40,125 bases of DNA from DAMCZI01 sp032095175. GTDB taxonomy: Bacteria; Bacillota; Clostridia; Clostridiales; Caloramatoraceae. A program made the position numbers and the translations under genes. The stretch spans positions 1-40,125 of the forward strand of contig DAMCZI010000042.1 of the NCBI GenBank assembly GCA_032095175.1, in the 5' to 3' direction. Position 1 is the stretch's first letter, and each line of letters begins with the position of its first letter. The notes below the pieces were generated by a model, which was given only the letters and a program-made list of their open reading frames with translations, was not told the origin of the DNA and ran no database searches. This document shows, in pieces, positions 24,172-30,360 of the stretch.

Positions 24172-24552
24172 TTATTTATTATTGACTTTCTTTAAATCTA
24201 TTATGTTTCCATCCTCTGGCATTGGTTCATCTCCAAGATCCATCTTTATCTGTCCTGCTGCCTGGTTGCCTATTTCTGCAGCCATAACCTTTCCACTCTT
24301 AAGGTCTTTGTCAATTATTATGTTTGTTTCTGTAGGAATTACAGGAGCTAAAGATGTCTTTGTTTCGATGCTTATCTGTGCTAAATTTCTGCTTTCATTA
24401 GGCTTGAAAGTTATGTTCACAGATACTTTTCTCTTTTTCTTTGCATCTGTGTTTGGATCATAGATGTTGTTAAGTACCTTCTCAACCTCTGTGTTGATTT
24501 TTTCGGTCAGTGCTCCATTTGCAAATTGTTCAAGGTTAATCATGTGTTCCAT
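24172..24552 (-). CDS. Small conserved phage protein ('replication terminator protein'-type)
   Basis: 126 aa, ATG after AAAGGAGGGTTCTATAAA. N-terminal 'MINLEQFANGALTEKINTEV' and 'NPNTDAKKKRKVSVNITFKP'-like pattern (here 'YDPNTDAKKKRKVSVNITFK') occur in many clostridial phage proteins that databases label replication terminator protein; that label is not backed by a known Tus or RTP fold in this sequence. It is cotranscribed with the 235-aa gene and helicase. Confidence 0.7.
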   Translation of the reverse strand: MEHMINLEQFANGALTEKINTEVEKVLNNIYDPNTDAKKKRKVSVNITFKPNESRNLAQISIETKTSLAPVIPTETNIIIDKDLKSGKVMAAEIGNQAAGQIKMDLGDEPMPEDGNIIDLKKVNNK

Positions 24553-24628
24553 TTTATAGAACCCTCCTTTATATTTTTTACAGCTTCAACATTTCTGTTT
24601 TATGCTGTAATATTCATTGATTGGAATT

Positions 24629-25105
24629 TCACTGCCCTTTTATGATGCAATACTGACAATATCCATCCGCAGTAGGATCATATGCTTCTACTTCTAATGT
24701 CATAAAAACTTGTCTCAAATTGCATTCCTTAAAATCCTTTTTAGTACAATTATGACAACCTACTAAGGCATTATCAGCTAAATCAAGTATTGTTTCTTTT
24801 TCAACCTGTACATATTTATCTTCTAATTTTCTCTTTTGTGTTTCCCTTATCGCTTCAAACTTTGGCAATACTAGTATTTCTGAGCATTTGCAATCTCTTA
24901 AAAGCTGTTGTATAAAGTCTTGGTCTACTCTTGCCTTTATACTATCCATCCATTTAAAAATATAAGTCTGTGCCATCTTTAGTGATCTATGTTCATCATT
25001 TGTAAGATTGTTTTGCCATTTTTTAAGTATTTCTCCTATTTCCCCAGCAGCAAGGGCCATCACACAATATTTGTTTCTCTCTTCTTTATTCAGGTATGTT
25101 TTCAT
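24629..25105 (-). CDS. DUF5651-like phage protein
   Basis: 158 aa. N-terminal helices, then a cysteine-rich C-terminus 'DNALVGCHNCTKKDFKECNL' and 'DPTADGYCQYCIIKG', with several Cys able to bind zinc. I recognise the pattern as the DUF5651 type of clostridial phage proteins. The start codon ATG at 25105 sits only a few bases after the stop of the upstream coiled-coil gene. Function unknown. Confidence 0.7.
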   Translation of the reverse strand: MKTYLNKEERNKYCVMALAAGEIGEILKKWQNNLTNDEHRSLKMAQTYIFKWMDSIKARVDQDFIQQLLRDCKCSEILVLPKFEAIRETQKRKLEDKYVQVEKETILDLADNALVGCHNCTKKDFKECNLRQVFMTLEVEAYDPTADGYCQYCIIKGQ

Positions 25106-25109
25106 CCTT

Positions 25110-25244
25110 TTACACCGCTTTCCTTGGACACTGCTTTAACAGCATTAGCTCCTGCTCTAGTTTTTTTACTTTGTCTTCTAGTCTTGCTATTTCAAACTCC
25201 TGTCTAATAATCTTCCATTTGAGTTTATTAATATAATCTTCCAT
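25110..25244 (-). CDS. Small coiled-coil protein
   Basis: 44 aa, ATG after GGGAGTGAGAAT. It is almost wholly a predicted coiled coil ('QEFEIARLEDKVKKLEQELM'). It lies between DnaB helicase and the DUF5651-like gene. Too short for a family call; spacing and ribosome site support it. Confidence 0.65.
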   Translation of the reverse strand: MEDYINKLKWKIIRQEFEIARLEDKVKKLEQELMLLKQCPRKAV

Positions 25245-25248
25245 ATTC

Positions 25249-26535
25249 TCACTCCCTTGAAAAATCTGCTATTAATTGATATTCCGGTTTCCATGCTAGC
25301 TTTATTGTCCCCGTACGTCCTCCGCGTTGCTTTGCTATGTTGCATTCTATTGTGTTCTTCTGATCTGTATCCTTGTTGTAATACTCATCGCGATAGAGCA
25401 GCATTACAACATCGGCGTTTTCTTCAACTCCTCCAGATTCTTTCAAATCTGCAAGCATCGGTCTTTTATTTGCTCTCATTTCACAATTTCGAGACAATTG
25501 GCTAAGTACTATGACAGGTATATCAAGATCCTTTGCTATATTTTTAAGTCGGATGCATATATTCGTTGTTTGCTCTCTTATGCCGTCCCCCATACCTTTA
25601 GTATCCATAAGCCCTAAGTGGTCAATTATGATGCAATCAAGTTTATTTTGTAACTTAAGTTTTTTAGCCTGAGCTGTTATCTCATTTACATGAATACCAG
25701 GTCTGCAATTGGTTACTGATTTATAATTTCCAATCCATCCGGCTTTTTGAATTAGGCTAGTCCATTCAGAATCCTTCATGTTTCCTCTTTCAAGCCTCTC
25801 AGAATCAATTAGTGTTGTCATAGCCAATCTTCTCAGTCCGAGCTCTTCCTCAGCCATTTCTAAGCTGTAGTATAAAGAGTTGTATTCCTTTGATACTCTT
25901 TGATTGATATTTAATGCCAGTGCAGATTTTCCCATACCTGGTCGTGCTGCTATTACATAGAGTTTCTTTTTTTGAAGTCCATTTATAGCTTTATCTAAGC
26001 TCCCAATTTTGGTTTGTATTCCTAATATTCCTCCACCTTTTTTGTAGTTATTTTCAATCATTTGTACTGTTCGCGTCATCAGCTCTTCATCATTTATGTA
26101 ATGTGCATTTTCAGGATTATCAATCAGAAATGCACTTTCCTGTACACTATTTATAAGTGTCTTGAAGTCCTGTTTATCCATGTTTTCTAAGGTTTCGGCA
26201 AGTGACTTTTGCAGCTTCCTTTTGTTGGATTTCTCTTTTATTATTTTTACATGTTCTATGTTAAAGTTAGGTAATCCACTGGAAAGTAAATTTGCTATAT
26301 GTGTGAACCCTCCTATCTTGTCTAGGTTGCCTCCAAATCGCTCTGTCAAGGTAGTTATATCTATAGGCTTATCTTGAGTGTATAGAGAACTCATAGCTTG
26401 ATATAATAATCTGTTCTTTTCTGCAAAGAAGTCAGAAGGTTCTAATATACTAATTACTTCAGCGATAATGTTGTTATCTACTAGAATACTTGCTAAAATG
26501 TCTTGTTCTGCTTGTAAATTTGCTATTGGTTCCAA
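25249..26535 (-). CDS. Replicative DNA helicase, DnaB family
   Basis: 428 aa from TTG at 26535, nine bases after AAAGGAGG. N-terminal DnaB domain (about 1-110), linker, then RecA-like ATPase: Walker A 'ARPGMGKS' (residues 197-204), Walker B with D305 ('LDCIIIDHLGLM'), and 'RPMLADLKESGGVEENADVV' typical of DnaB. It unwinds phage DNA and would work with the DnaD-like protein encoded just upstream. Length is normal for phage DnaB. Confidence 0.95.
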   Translation of the reverse strand: MEPIANLQAEQDILASILVDNNIIAEVISILEPSDFFAEKNRLLYQAMSSLYTQDKPIDITTLTERFGGNLDKIGGFTHIANLLSSGLPNFNIEHVKIIKEKSNKRKLQKSLAETLENMDKQDFKTLINSVQESAFLIDNPENAHYINDEELMTRTVQMIENNYKKGGGILGIQTKIGSLDKAINGLQKKKLYVIAARPGMGKSALALNINQRVSKEYNSLYYSLEMAEEELGLRRLAMTTLIDSERLERGNMKDSEWTSLIQKAGWIGNYKSVTNCRPGIHVNEITAQAKKLKLQNKLDCIIIDHLGLMDTKGMGDGIREQTTNICIRLKNIAKDLDIPVIVLSQLSRNCEMRANKRPMLADLKESGGVEENADVVMLLYRDEYYNKDTDQKNTIECNIAKQRGGRTGTIKLAWKPEYQLIADFSRE

Positions 26536-26548
26536 ATTATTACCTCCT

Positions 26549-27232
26549 TTATAGCCCATCAAAATTAAAATCCTGTGCTGATGAAGGTTGTTTCGGCTGC
26601 TCCTTCGTTACTTTGTCAACTACCCAGTTTAGTATTGCATGATAATCAGATTTGTATTGTTTTCCTTTAGCTCCTTTATAGTTATCAAGTACTTCTATCA
26701 TTTTTTTAGTTAAACCTTCACCATATTTATCAACCAGTTTTTTATAATCTTTTTCAGTCATGGATACATAGTCGGCATATTTTAACTTTTTAGGCTTTTT
26801 AGATTGTGTATATATATCTTCTTTAGAAGATATATTATTATCATTATTGTTTGTATGTTTTTGTGTCGCTTTTGTGTCGTTTACGTGTCGTTTTTCTATC
26901 TCTTCATCTTGATATAATCCATAATTTTCAATGGTTACAAGCGTCTTTTTAGTGTCGCTAAAATACGTTATCATTTTGTCTTGTTCTAAAAGCTTTAAAA
27001 ATGAAATTACTTTGGTATTTGACCATCCCCAGTTAGTACAGAGTTTTCTTATAGATGTAATAAAACTTCCTTTCTGAACTGTTATTAATTCACTACCTAA
27101 TACAACCTTTTTATCATCATGGTTGGCTGATAAAAGCAGATCAATCCATGCCTGACCTTTACTAAAAGGTTTGTCCTCCCATACCCAGCATTCTTTAATT
27201 TTTCTGTGAATTGAGATCCATCCATATGCCAT
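26549..27232 (-). CDS. Replication initiator, DnaD-like winged-helix protein
   Basis: 227 aa from ATG at 27232, nine bases after AGGTG; earlier in-frame starts overlap the ribosome site. The N-terminal 'GWISIHRKIKECWVWEDKPF' and 'FITSIRKLCTNWGWSNTKV' form the winged-helix of phage replisome organisers; an N/D-rich linker follows; the C-terminal 'SMTEKDYKKLVDKYGEGLTK' and 'KQYKSDYHAILNWVVDKV' are the typical end. It probably recruits the DnaB encoded next. Origin repeats are not obvious within it. Confidence 0.88.
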   Translation of the reverse strand: MAYGWISIHRKIKECWVWEDKPFSKGQAWIDLLLSANHDDKKVVLGSELITVQKGSFITSIRKLCTNWGWSNTKVISFLKLLEQDKMITYFSDTKKTLVTIENYGLYQDEEIEKRHVNDTKATQKHTNNNDNNISSKEDIYTQSKKPKKLKYADYVSMTEKDYKKLVDKYGEGLTKKMIEVLDNYKGAKGKQYKSDYHAILNWVVDKVTKEQPKQPSSAQDFNFDGL

Positions 27233-27295
27233 CCATACTCTCACCTGCCTTTGCTATATGACTATATATCCGAAAAAGCAAAATAATATAAAAAG

Positions 27296-27574
27296 CTACT
27301 TTTCTAACACAGGGATCAGCAGTTCCTGTCCCGGATATATTGTGGGGTTAATTTCATTTTTCTGCCGGATTATGTATATAACTTCCCTTATATCCACCTC
27401 TGCATATGTACCGGCTACTATGCTCCAGAGCGTGTCACCAGGATGAACTATATAAGTCTCATATCTAATTATTTTTGGGCTTGTATGGAAACTGAATATA
27501 TTGCGTATAATCAGTATAATGAGTATTAAACTTGTAACTCCGTAAAAAGCAATTTTCACTTTTTCTTTTTTCAT
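27296..27574 (-). CDS. LysM protein with membrane anchor (YneA-like)
   Basis: 92 aa from ATG at 27574, eight bases after GGGGG. One membrane segment near the N-terminus ('YGVTSLILIILIIRNIF', about 11-27), then a LysM domain ('YIVHPGDTLWSIVAGTYA', ending 'NPTIYPGQELLIPVLEK'). This size and layout is that of YneA, the SOS-induced cell-division suppressor of Firmicutes. Here it is an early phage gene, so a role in halting host division after induction is possible; an envelope role is the alternative. Confidence 0.75.
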   Translation of the reverse strand: MKKEKVKIAFYGVTSLILIILIIRNIFSFHTSPKIIRYETYIVHPGDTLWSIVAGTYAEVDIREVIYIIRQKNEINPTIYPGQELLIPVLEK

Positions 27575-27602
27575 TTTTATTACCCCCAATATCCAATTTT
27601 TA

Positions 27603-27611
27603 TGTTATAAT
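27603..27611 (+). promoter_or_regulatory. Extended -10 promoter for a plus-strand small RNA
   Basis: TGTTATAAT (TGN plus TATAAT, 27603-27611) on the plus strand, opposite to the genes around it. No good -35 is visible, as is usual for extended -10 promoters. The predicted start is near 27617. Confidence 0.6.
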
Positions 27612-27616
27612 GAGGG

Positions 27617-27690
27617 TAATGGAGTGTTACAGCACCCCATTACTAAATGGTTTCACTTAAGGAGAGCCCTCTGCCAAGGGCTTTTTTCTT
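27617..27690 (+). ncRNA. Candidate plus-strand small RNA, antisense to the 45-aa zinc-ribbon gene
   Basis: About 74 nt between an extended -10 box and a strong terminator. Hairpin 1 is GTAATGG-A-GTG / CAC-C-CCATTAC (27616-27643, loop TTACAG), then a single-stranded part with CACTTAAGGAGAG, then terminator stem AGCCCT/AGGGCT (27665-27670 with 27677-27682) with six T. The 3' part overlaps the last codons of the minus-strand 45-aa gene (27643-27780), so antisense control is possible; the AAGGAG stretch might also mask or mimic a ribosome site. No homologue is recognised. Confidence 0.6.
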
Positions 27691-27780
27691 TTCTTTTTTA
27701 CATATGCAGCATACTAAAAGGCCCTTTTTTACCTCCACTAGCTTCCCGCCACAATGAGGACATTTCTTTTCATTATCCAT
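27643..27780 (-). CDS. Small zinc-ribbon protein
   Basis: 45 aa, ATG after AAAGGAGACATATAAAA. 'KKCPHCGGKLVEVKKGLLVC' followed by 'CICKKEKK' gives a C-x2-C...C-x-x-C pattern, a minimal zinc ribbon. The C-terminus runs across the plus-strand terminator of the small RNA. A plausible small regulatory protein; no partner known. Confidence 0.7.
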   Translation of the reverse strand: MDNEKKCPHCGGKLVEVKKGLLVCCICKKEKKKALGRGLSLSETI

Positions 27781-27782
27781 TT

Positions 27783-27905
27783 TTATATGTCTCCTTTATA
27801 AAATTGAACAATTAGCACGTCCAATTTTTGAGATTGCTTAACAATATCATCAAACGGAGCTCCAACTTCAATCATCGATTCTAAAATTTCTCGTTGTTCT
27901 TCCAA
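27783..27905 (-). CDS. Spo0E-like aspartyl-phosphate phosphatase
   Basis: 40 aa from TTG at 27905, nine bases after GGGGG. The C-terminal half 'DDIVKQSQKLDVLIVQFYKG' carries the Spo0E-family pattern (S-x-x-L-D-x-L-I-x-x-[FY]): here S25, L28-D29 and L31-I32. Such short helical-hairpin proteins dephosphorylate Spo0A~P in Bacillus and are known in clostridia. A phage copy could keep the host out of sporulation. Activity is an inference; the family call rests on one short motif. Confidence 0.78.
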   Translation of the reverse strand: MEEQREILESMIEVGAPFDDIVKQSQKLDVLIVQFYKGDI

Positions 27906-27911
27906 ATTTAT

Positions 27912-28064
27912 TTACCCCCTAACTGACATAATTCTGCCTGTACTGCGTTGCAAAAATTCATAACCTTCAGGTGTCCTTTTAGTTCTTAAAAAGTCCGCAG
28001 GGTTAAAACCTAAATCATCCAACATAATTTTTTCATGTTTTGTTAATCTTCTAGGATGTTTCAC
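27912..28064 (-). CDS. Small DUF6906-like phage protein
   Basis: 50 aa from GTG at 28064, eight bases after AAAGGAGG; in-frame codons upstream read through that ribosome site. 'VKHPRRLTKHEKIMLDDLGF' then 'NPADFLRTKRTPEGYEFLQ' is the common DUF6906 pattern of small Firmicutes phage proteins. The start overlaps the stop of the zinc-finger gene (GTGA). Function unknown. Confidence 0.75.
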   Translation of the reverse strand: MKHPRRLTKHEKIMLDDLGFNPADFLRTKRTPEGYEFLQRSTGRIMSVRG

Positions 28065-28285
28065 AGCAGCTCCCTCCTTTGCTTCATGAATTTGTGATAG
28101 TTTCGATTCCTTAAGCATCCACAGCTTTTAATCCGGCCACACATTAAGTCACTAGATCTAACAGTTATTTCTCCTCCGCAGTCACACCTGCATTTGTAGT
28201 GGACACCTTTTTCATCAGTTTTGCATAGCTCTGTGACTCTAAGTTTCCCAAATTTCACTCCTATTAGTGGAGTCCTTTTAGCCAA
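28061..28285 (-). CDS. Zinc-finger phage protein (CDCGG/CGC type)
   Basis: 74 aa from TTG at 28285 with GGGAGGGATGATA. 'GVKFGKLRVTELCKTDEKGV' followed by 'YKCRCDCGGEITVRSSDLM' and 'GRIKSCGCLRN' is the zinc-binding module seen in many phage proteins and at the N-terminus of some AP2/HNH nucleases; the cysteines (C-x-C-x-C and C-x-C) are all present. A DNA-binding role is likely, without a nuclease domain. Confidence 0.8.
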   Translation of the reverse strand: MAKRTPLIGVKFGKLRVTELCKTDEKGVHYKCRCDCGGEITVRSSDLMCGRIKSCGCLRNRNYHKFMKQRRELL

Positions 28286-28298
28286 ATATCATCCCTCC

Positions 28299-28541
28299 CT
28301 AGTACCAAGTATGCGGATTTTTAATGTGTGTCCATTCTTTACGTCCGTTTATTTTGTAGATAAATTTTAAATATGGTCCATTTCCATCATCCTTAGCAAA
28401 TTCAACTTTTAAAGGCTCAATTGTCTCCCTTGTTTCTGATCCCCATGCATTGTAAAAGTTTTTTAAAAATAATCTAAACATGGTCTTATTAGATTCAAAT
28501 TTTAACTGCTCAAAGCCCTTTACTTTTTCAGCAACTAGCAT
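28299..28541 (-). CDS. Hypothetical phage protein
   Basis: 80 aa from ATG at 28541, after AAGGAGGGATACA; a longer start upstream would place the ribosome site inside the gene. 'VKGFEQLKFESNKTMFRLFL' and 'PYLKFIYKINGRKEWTHIKN' are the main parts. No family recognised. Its 5' end faces the promoter of the plus-strand unit. Confidence 0.6.
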   Translation of the reverse strand: MLVAEKVKGFEQLKFESNKTMFRLFLKNFYNAWGSETRETIEPLKVEFAKDDGNGPYLKFIYKINGRKEWTHIKNPHTWY

Positions 28542-28557
28542 TGTATCCCTCCTTCGC

Positions 28558-28586
28558 TTGTACTCCCCTTCCATAAATGATAAAAT
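28558..28586 (+). promoter_or_regulatory. Candidate plus-strand promoter for the 85-aa gene
   Basis: TTGTAC (28558-28563), 17-base spacer, TAAAAT (28581-28586), 22 bases ahead of the plus-strand start codon. The -35 is weak; the -10 is good. Confidence 0.5.
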
Positions 28587-28608
28587 TTAGTCGAAAGGGG
28601 GTGATATT

Positions 28609-28866
28609 ATGCAATTTGATGGTGCTATTGTAAATGAGCAAGGTGTAACATTTGCTATAGTTGTTGTTAACGCTTCTGCTGTAATAAACTCTTTTACTAT
28701 TAATGACGCTCAGCGTAGTTTCGAAAGATATTTTCCTGGTATGCCTATAATCTTAATGAATCAAGACTCCAATGGAACTCCAACATACTATGGTAGAGAA
28801 GATATAGTAAATTTCCTTGCTAATATTTACATGGAACAAATACCTTGGAAAACATATACTACCTAG
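28609..28866 (+). CDS. Plus-strand 'moron'-like small protein
   Basis: 85 aa, ATG with AAGGGGGTGATATT. 'FDGAIVNEQGVTFAIVVVNA' at the start and 'YFPGMPIILMNQDSNGTPTY' / 'YGREDIVNFLANIYMEQIPW' in the middle; I recall such small proteins as occasional Firmicutes phage hypotheticals. It is transcribed against all its neighbours and has its own candidate promoter and terminator, so it may be expressed in the lysogen. Function unknown. Confidence 0.75.
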   Translation: MQFDGAIVNEQGVTFAIVVVNASAVINSFTINDAQRSFERYFPGMPIILMNQDSNGTPTYYGREDIVNFLANIYMEQIPWKTYTT

Positions 28867-29167
28867 GTATTTCGTCACATGGCTTTAACCTAAGTGTGCA
28901 AGGAATGTGAGTCTTGCCTTTTTTACTAATTATTTTTTGATCATCTGATTGCTCTAGAACTGGTACTTCTGGAGCAATCTCTTTTTTATTTTCTTCCATA
29001 TCCCTATCTCTCCTTTCTAAATCTTTTTCTACTGCTCTAAGATCTTCTAGAGCTTGTGTATGTATCTCTCTGTCCTTCTCATTTGTATCTAATGGTATTT
29101 GGTATTCTAGAGCTGCTATTTGCTTTTGTATATCAGCTTTACTCTTGGGTATCCCAACTTTTAGCAT
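28859..29167 (-). CDS. Coiled-coil hypothetical phage protein
   Basis: 102 aa from ATG at 29167, after AAGGAGTGATCGGT. Residues about 10-65 form a charged coiled coil ('ALEDLRAVEKDLERRDRDME'), then a low-complexity acidic part. Its end overlaps the last codons of the plus-strand 85-aa gene tail to tail. No family recognised. Confidence 0.65.
   Translation of the reverse strand: MLKVGIPKSKADIQKQIAALEYQIPLDTNEKDREIHTQALEDLRAVEKDLERRDRDMEENKKEIAPEVPVLEQSDDQKIISKKGKTHIPCTLRLKPCDEIPR
28898..28924 (+). terminator. Terminator of the plus-strand 85-aa unit
   Basis: GCAAG/CTTGC (28898-28902 with 28913-28917), then C and six T. It lies 31 bases past the 85-aa gene stop and inside the convergent minus-strand gene. 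The stem is short. Confidence 0.5.
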
Positions 29168-29183
29168 ACCGATCACTCCTTAT

Positions 29184-29342
29184 TTATAATATTCCAGCTG
29201 CTTCTCGTTTTTTTATTTCAGTAATCAAACATTCAAATTCTTCTACTGTCAACAATTCAGAAACTGCTTGTGCTAATAATTCAGCATATTTATCTTCAAG
29301 CTTTTTTCTGTTTTTCGGTAGAATTACAGTTACTTTACTCAT
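29184..29342 (-). CDS. Small hypothetical phage protein
   Basis: 52 aa, ATG after GGGGGTTCAT. It begins MSKVTVILPKNRKKLEDKYA and is helical after that ('AVSELLTVEEFECLITEIKK'). No family recognised; spacing and ribosome site support it. Confidence 0.65.
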   Translation of the reverse strand: MSKVTVILPKNRKKLEDKYAELLAQAVSELLTVEEFECLITEIKKREAAGIL

Positions 29343-29374
29343 ATGAACCCCCTATAAAACATTAAATGGTAATA

Positions 29375-29398
29375 TTATACAATATGTTTATTGTATAA
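29375..29398. repeat. 10-bp perfect inverted repeat overlapping the end of the 29-aa gene
   Basis: TTATACAATA and TATTGTATAA flank a 4-base loop (29385-29388). It covers the last codons of the 29-aa gene and lies upstream of the 52-aa gene. It might be an operator; it lacks the TATC-N8-GATA form of the control region. Confidence 0.55.
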
Positions 29399-29477
29399 CT
29401 CTGGCTACAACTGTCTCTTGGATCTTTTCTTTTTCCTTGTGCTTATTTTTCTTTATTTGAAGAATTACCCTTTTCAT
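29388..29477 (-). CDS. Very small basic peptide gene
   Basis: 29 aa, ATG with AAGGTGGTGGGGGT upstream. The peptide is lysine-rich (MKRVILQIKKNKHKEKEK). It directly follows the Cro-like gene. Small size makes it a tentative call, supported by the strong ribosome site. Confidence 0.5.
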   Translation of the reverse strand: MKRVILQIKKNKHKEKEKIQETVVARVIQ

Positions 29478-29489
29478 ACCCCCACCACC

Positions 29490-29678
29490 TTAAATTAAAT
29501 CATCTATTTTTTTACCTAAAAAATTAGCTATTTTAATTACAGTGTCAATTCCTGGGTTTTTTGTTTTACCACTCATTATGTCGTGGAGAGTAGCATATCC
29601 AACATTGCTACCATTAGCTAACTTATTAAGTGATGTATTCTTTTCTTTCAATATTTCTTCTATTTTTTTCCCATCCAT
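29490..29678 (-). CDS. Cro-like helix-turn-helix regulator
   Basis: 62 aa, ATG with GGGGGTGTTGCT. A single HTH_3 domain: 'NTSLNKLANGSNVGYATLHD' then 'IMSGKTKNPGIDTVIKIANF'. The likely recognition helix ('GYATLHDI') is identical in the divergent repressor (29965-30360), so both should read the same sites. It is the first gene of the early operon from the candidate promoter with -10 at 29728-29733. Confidence 0.85.
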   Translation of the reverse strand: MDGKKIEEILKEKNTSLNKLANGSNVGYATLHDIMSGKTKNPGIDTVIKIANFLGKKIDDLI

Positions 29679-29703
29679 AGCAACACCCCCTAACTTTTAT
29701 CGT

Positions 29704-29920
29704 TATCGTCTGTCCGATTATGATTTGATTGTATATCATTATACCGATATTTCAAAACTCCTAAATTTGCCATGTTAACTGAATAAATGAAAATATCTTA
29801 TATTTTTTAAATAAACCTGCTTCTTTCTAAATATTTCATATCGCTTATTAGATATTTAATGTTGTTATTTGTCGGAATTTCGATATTGAATTTTCTTTAC
29901 ATATTATCTGTTTACCGATA
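29704..29920. promoter_or_regulatory. Array of five operator-like sites, TATC-N8-GATA
   Basis: In the 286-bp divergent control region: O1 29704-29719 (TATC...GATT), O2 29734-29749, O3 29839-29854, O4 29870-29885 (TGTC...GATA), O5 29905-29920. O2, O3 and O5 are exact. O2 fills the whole spacer of the cro-side promoter; O5 sits in the spacer and -10 of the repressor promoter. Centre spacing is about 30-35 bases inside each cluster. Probably bound by the CI-type repressor and Cro. Confidence 0.75.
29728..29755 (-). promoter_or_regulatory. Candidate early (cro) promoter
   Basis: Minus strand: -35 TTGAAA (29750-29755), 16-base spacer, -10 TACAAT (29728-29733). The spacer is exactly operator O2. 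Start point near 29721, just next to O1, so the repressor could block both binding and escape. Confidence 0.7.
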
Positions 29921-29924
29921 TAAT
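29896..29924 (+). promoter_or_regulatory. Candidate repressor/recombinase promoter
   Basis: Plus strand: -35 TTTACA (29896-29901), 17-base spacer, -10 TATAAT (29919-29924), about 40 bases before the repressor ATG. Operator O5 overlaps the spacer and -10, pointing to autoregulation. Confidence 0.75.
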
Positions 29925-29964
29925 GATATTTGTAAATTAAAATTTACTAAGGAGGTTTAATTTA

Positions 29965-30360
29965 ATGGGAATATCACAGTTAGGTATAAATATAAAATCT
30001 GCTCGAGAAAGAAGAGGCTGGTCTCTTAATAGGCTTAAACAAGAAAGCGGAATTGGGTATGCCACTCTCCATGATATCGAAAGTGGTAAAAGTCAAAATT
30101 TAAACTCTGCAAACCTCGAAAAAGTAGCAATGGCTCTTAATGTCCCAGCAAATGAATTATTAGGAATTGATGTAGTTGAATATACTGTTACTGATTTAGA
30201 AGGAACCTTAAAGATTATATTAGAATCCGATGAACTTGAGCTTGATGGGGTAGCATTAAGTGATTTTGAAAAACAAGATTTAGAAGAATTATTTTATTTT
30301 GCAGTTAAAAGTTTAAAAAGAAGAAGGAGGAGGAATAATGCAAACCGTAGCAATCTATAG
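29965..30360 (+). CDS. CI-type prophage repressor, HTH only
   Basis: 131 aa, ATG with AAGGAGGTTTAATTTA. HTH_3 at the N-terminus ('INIKSARERRGWSLNRLKQE', 'SGIGYATLHDIESGKSQN'), then about 65 residues without the peptidase domain of LexA/CI-type repressors, so induction must use another route. It ends in an arginine-rich tail ('KSLKRRRRRNNANRSNL'), where the recombinase start lies: the two overlap by 23 bases and are cotranscribed. Confidence 0.88.
   Translation: MGISQLGINIKSARERRGWSLNRLKQESGIGYATLHDIESGKSQNLNSANLEKVAMALNVPANELLGIDVVEYTVTDLEGTLKIILESDELELDGVALSDFEKQDLEELFYFAVKSLKRRRRRNNANRSNL

Noticed and set aside
24579..24611. TTACAGC/GCTGTAA hairpin upstream of the 126-aa gene's stop region as terminator
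   Set aside because: 19-base loop and A run instead of T run on the transcribed strand.
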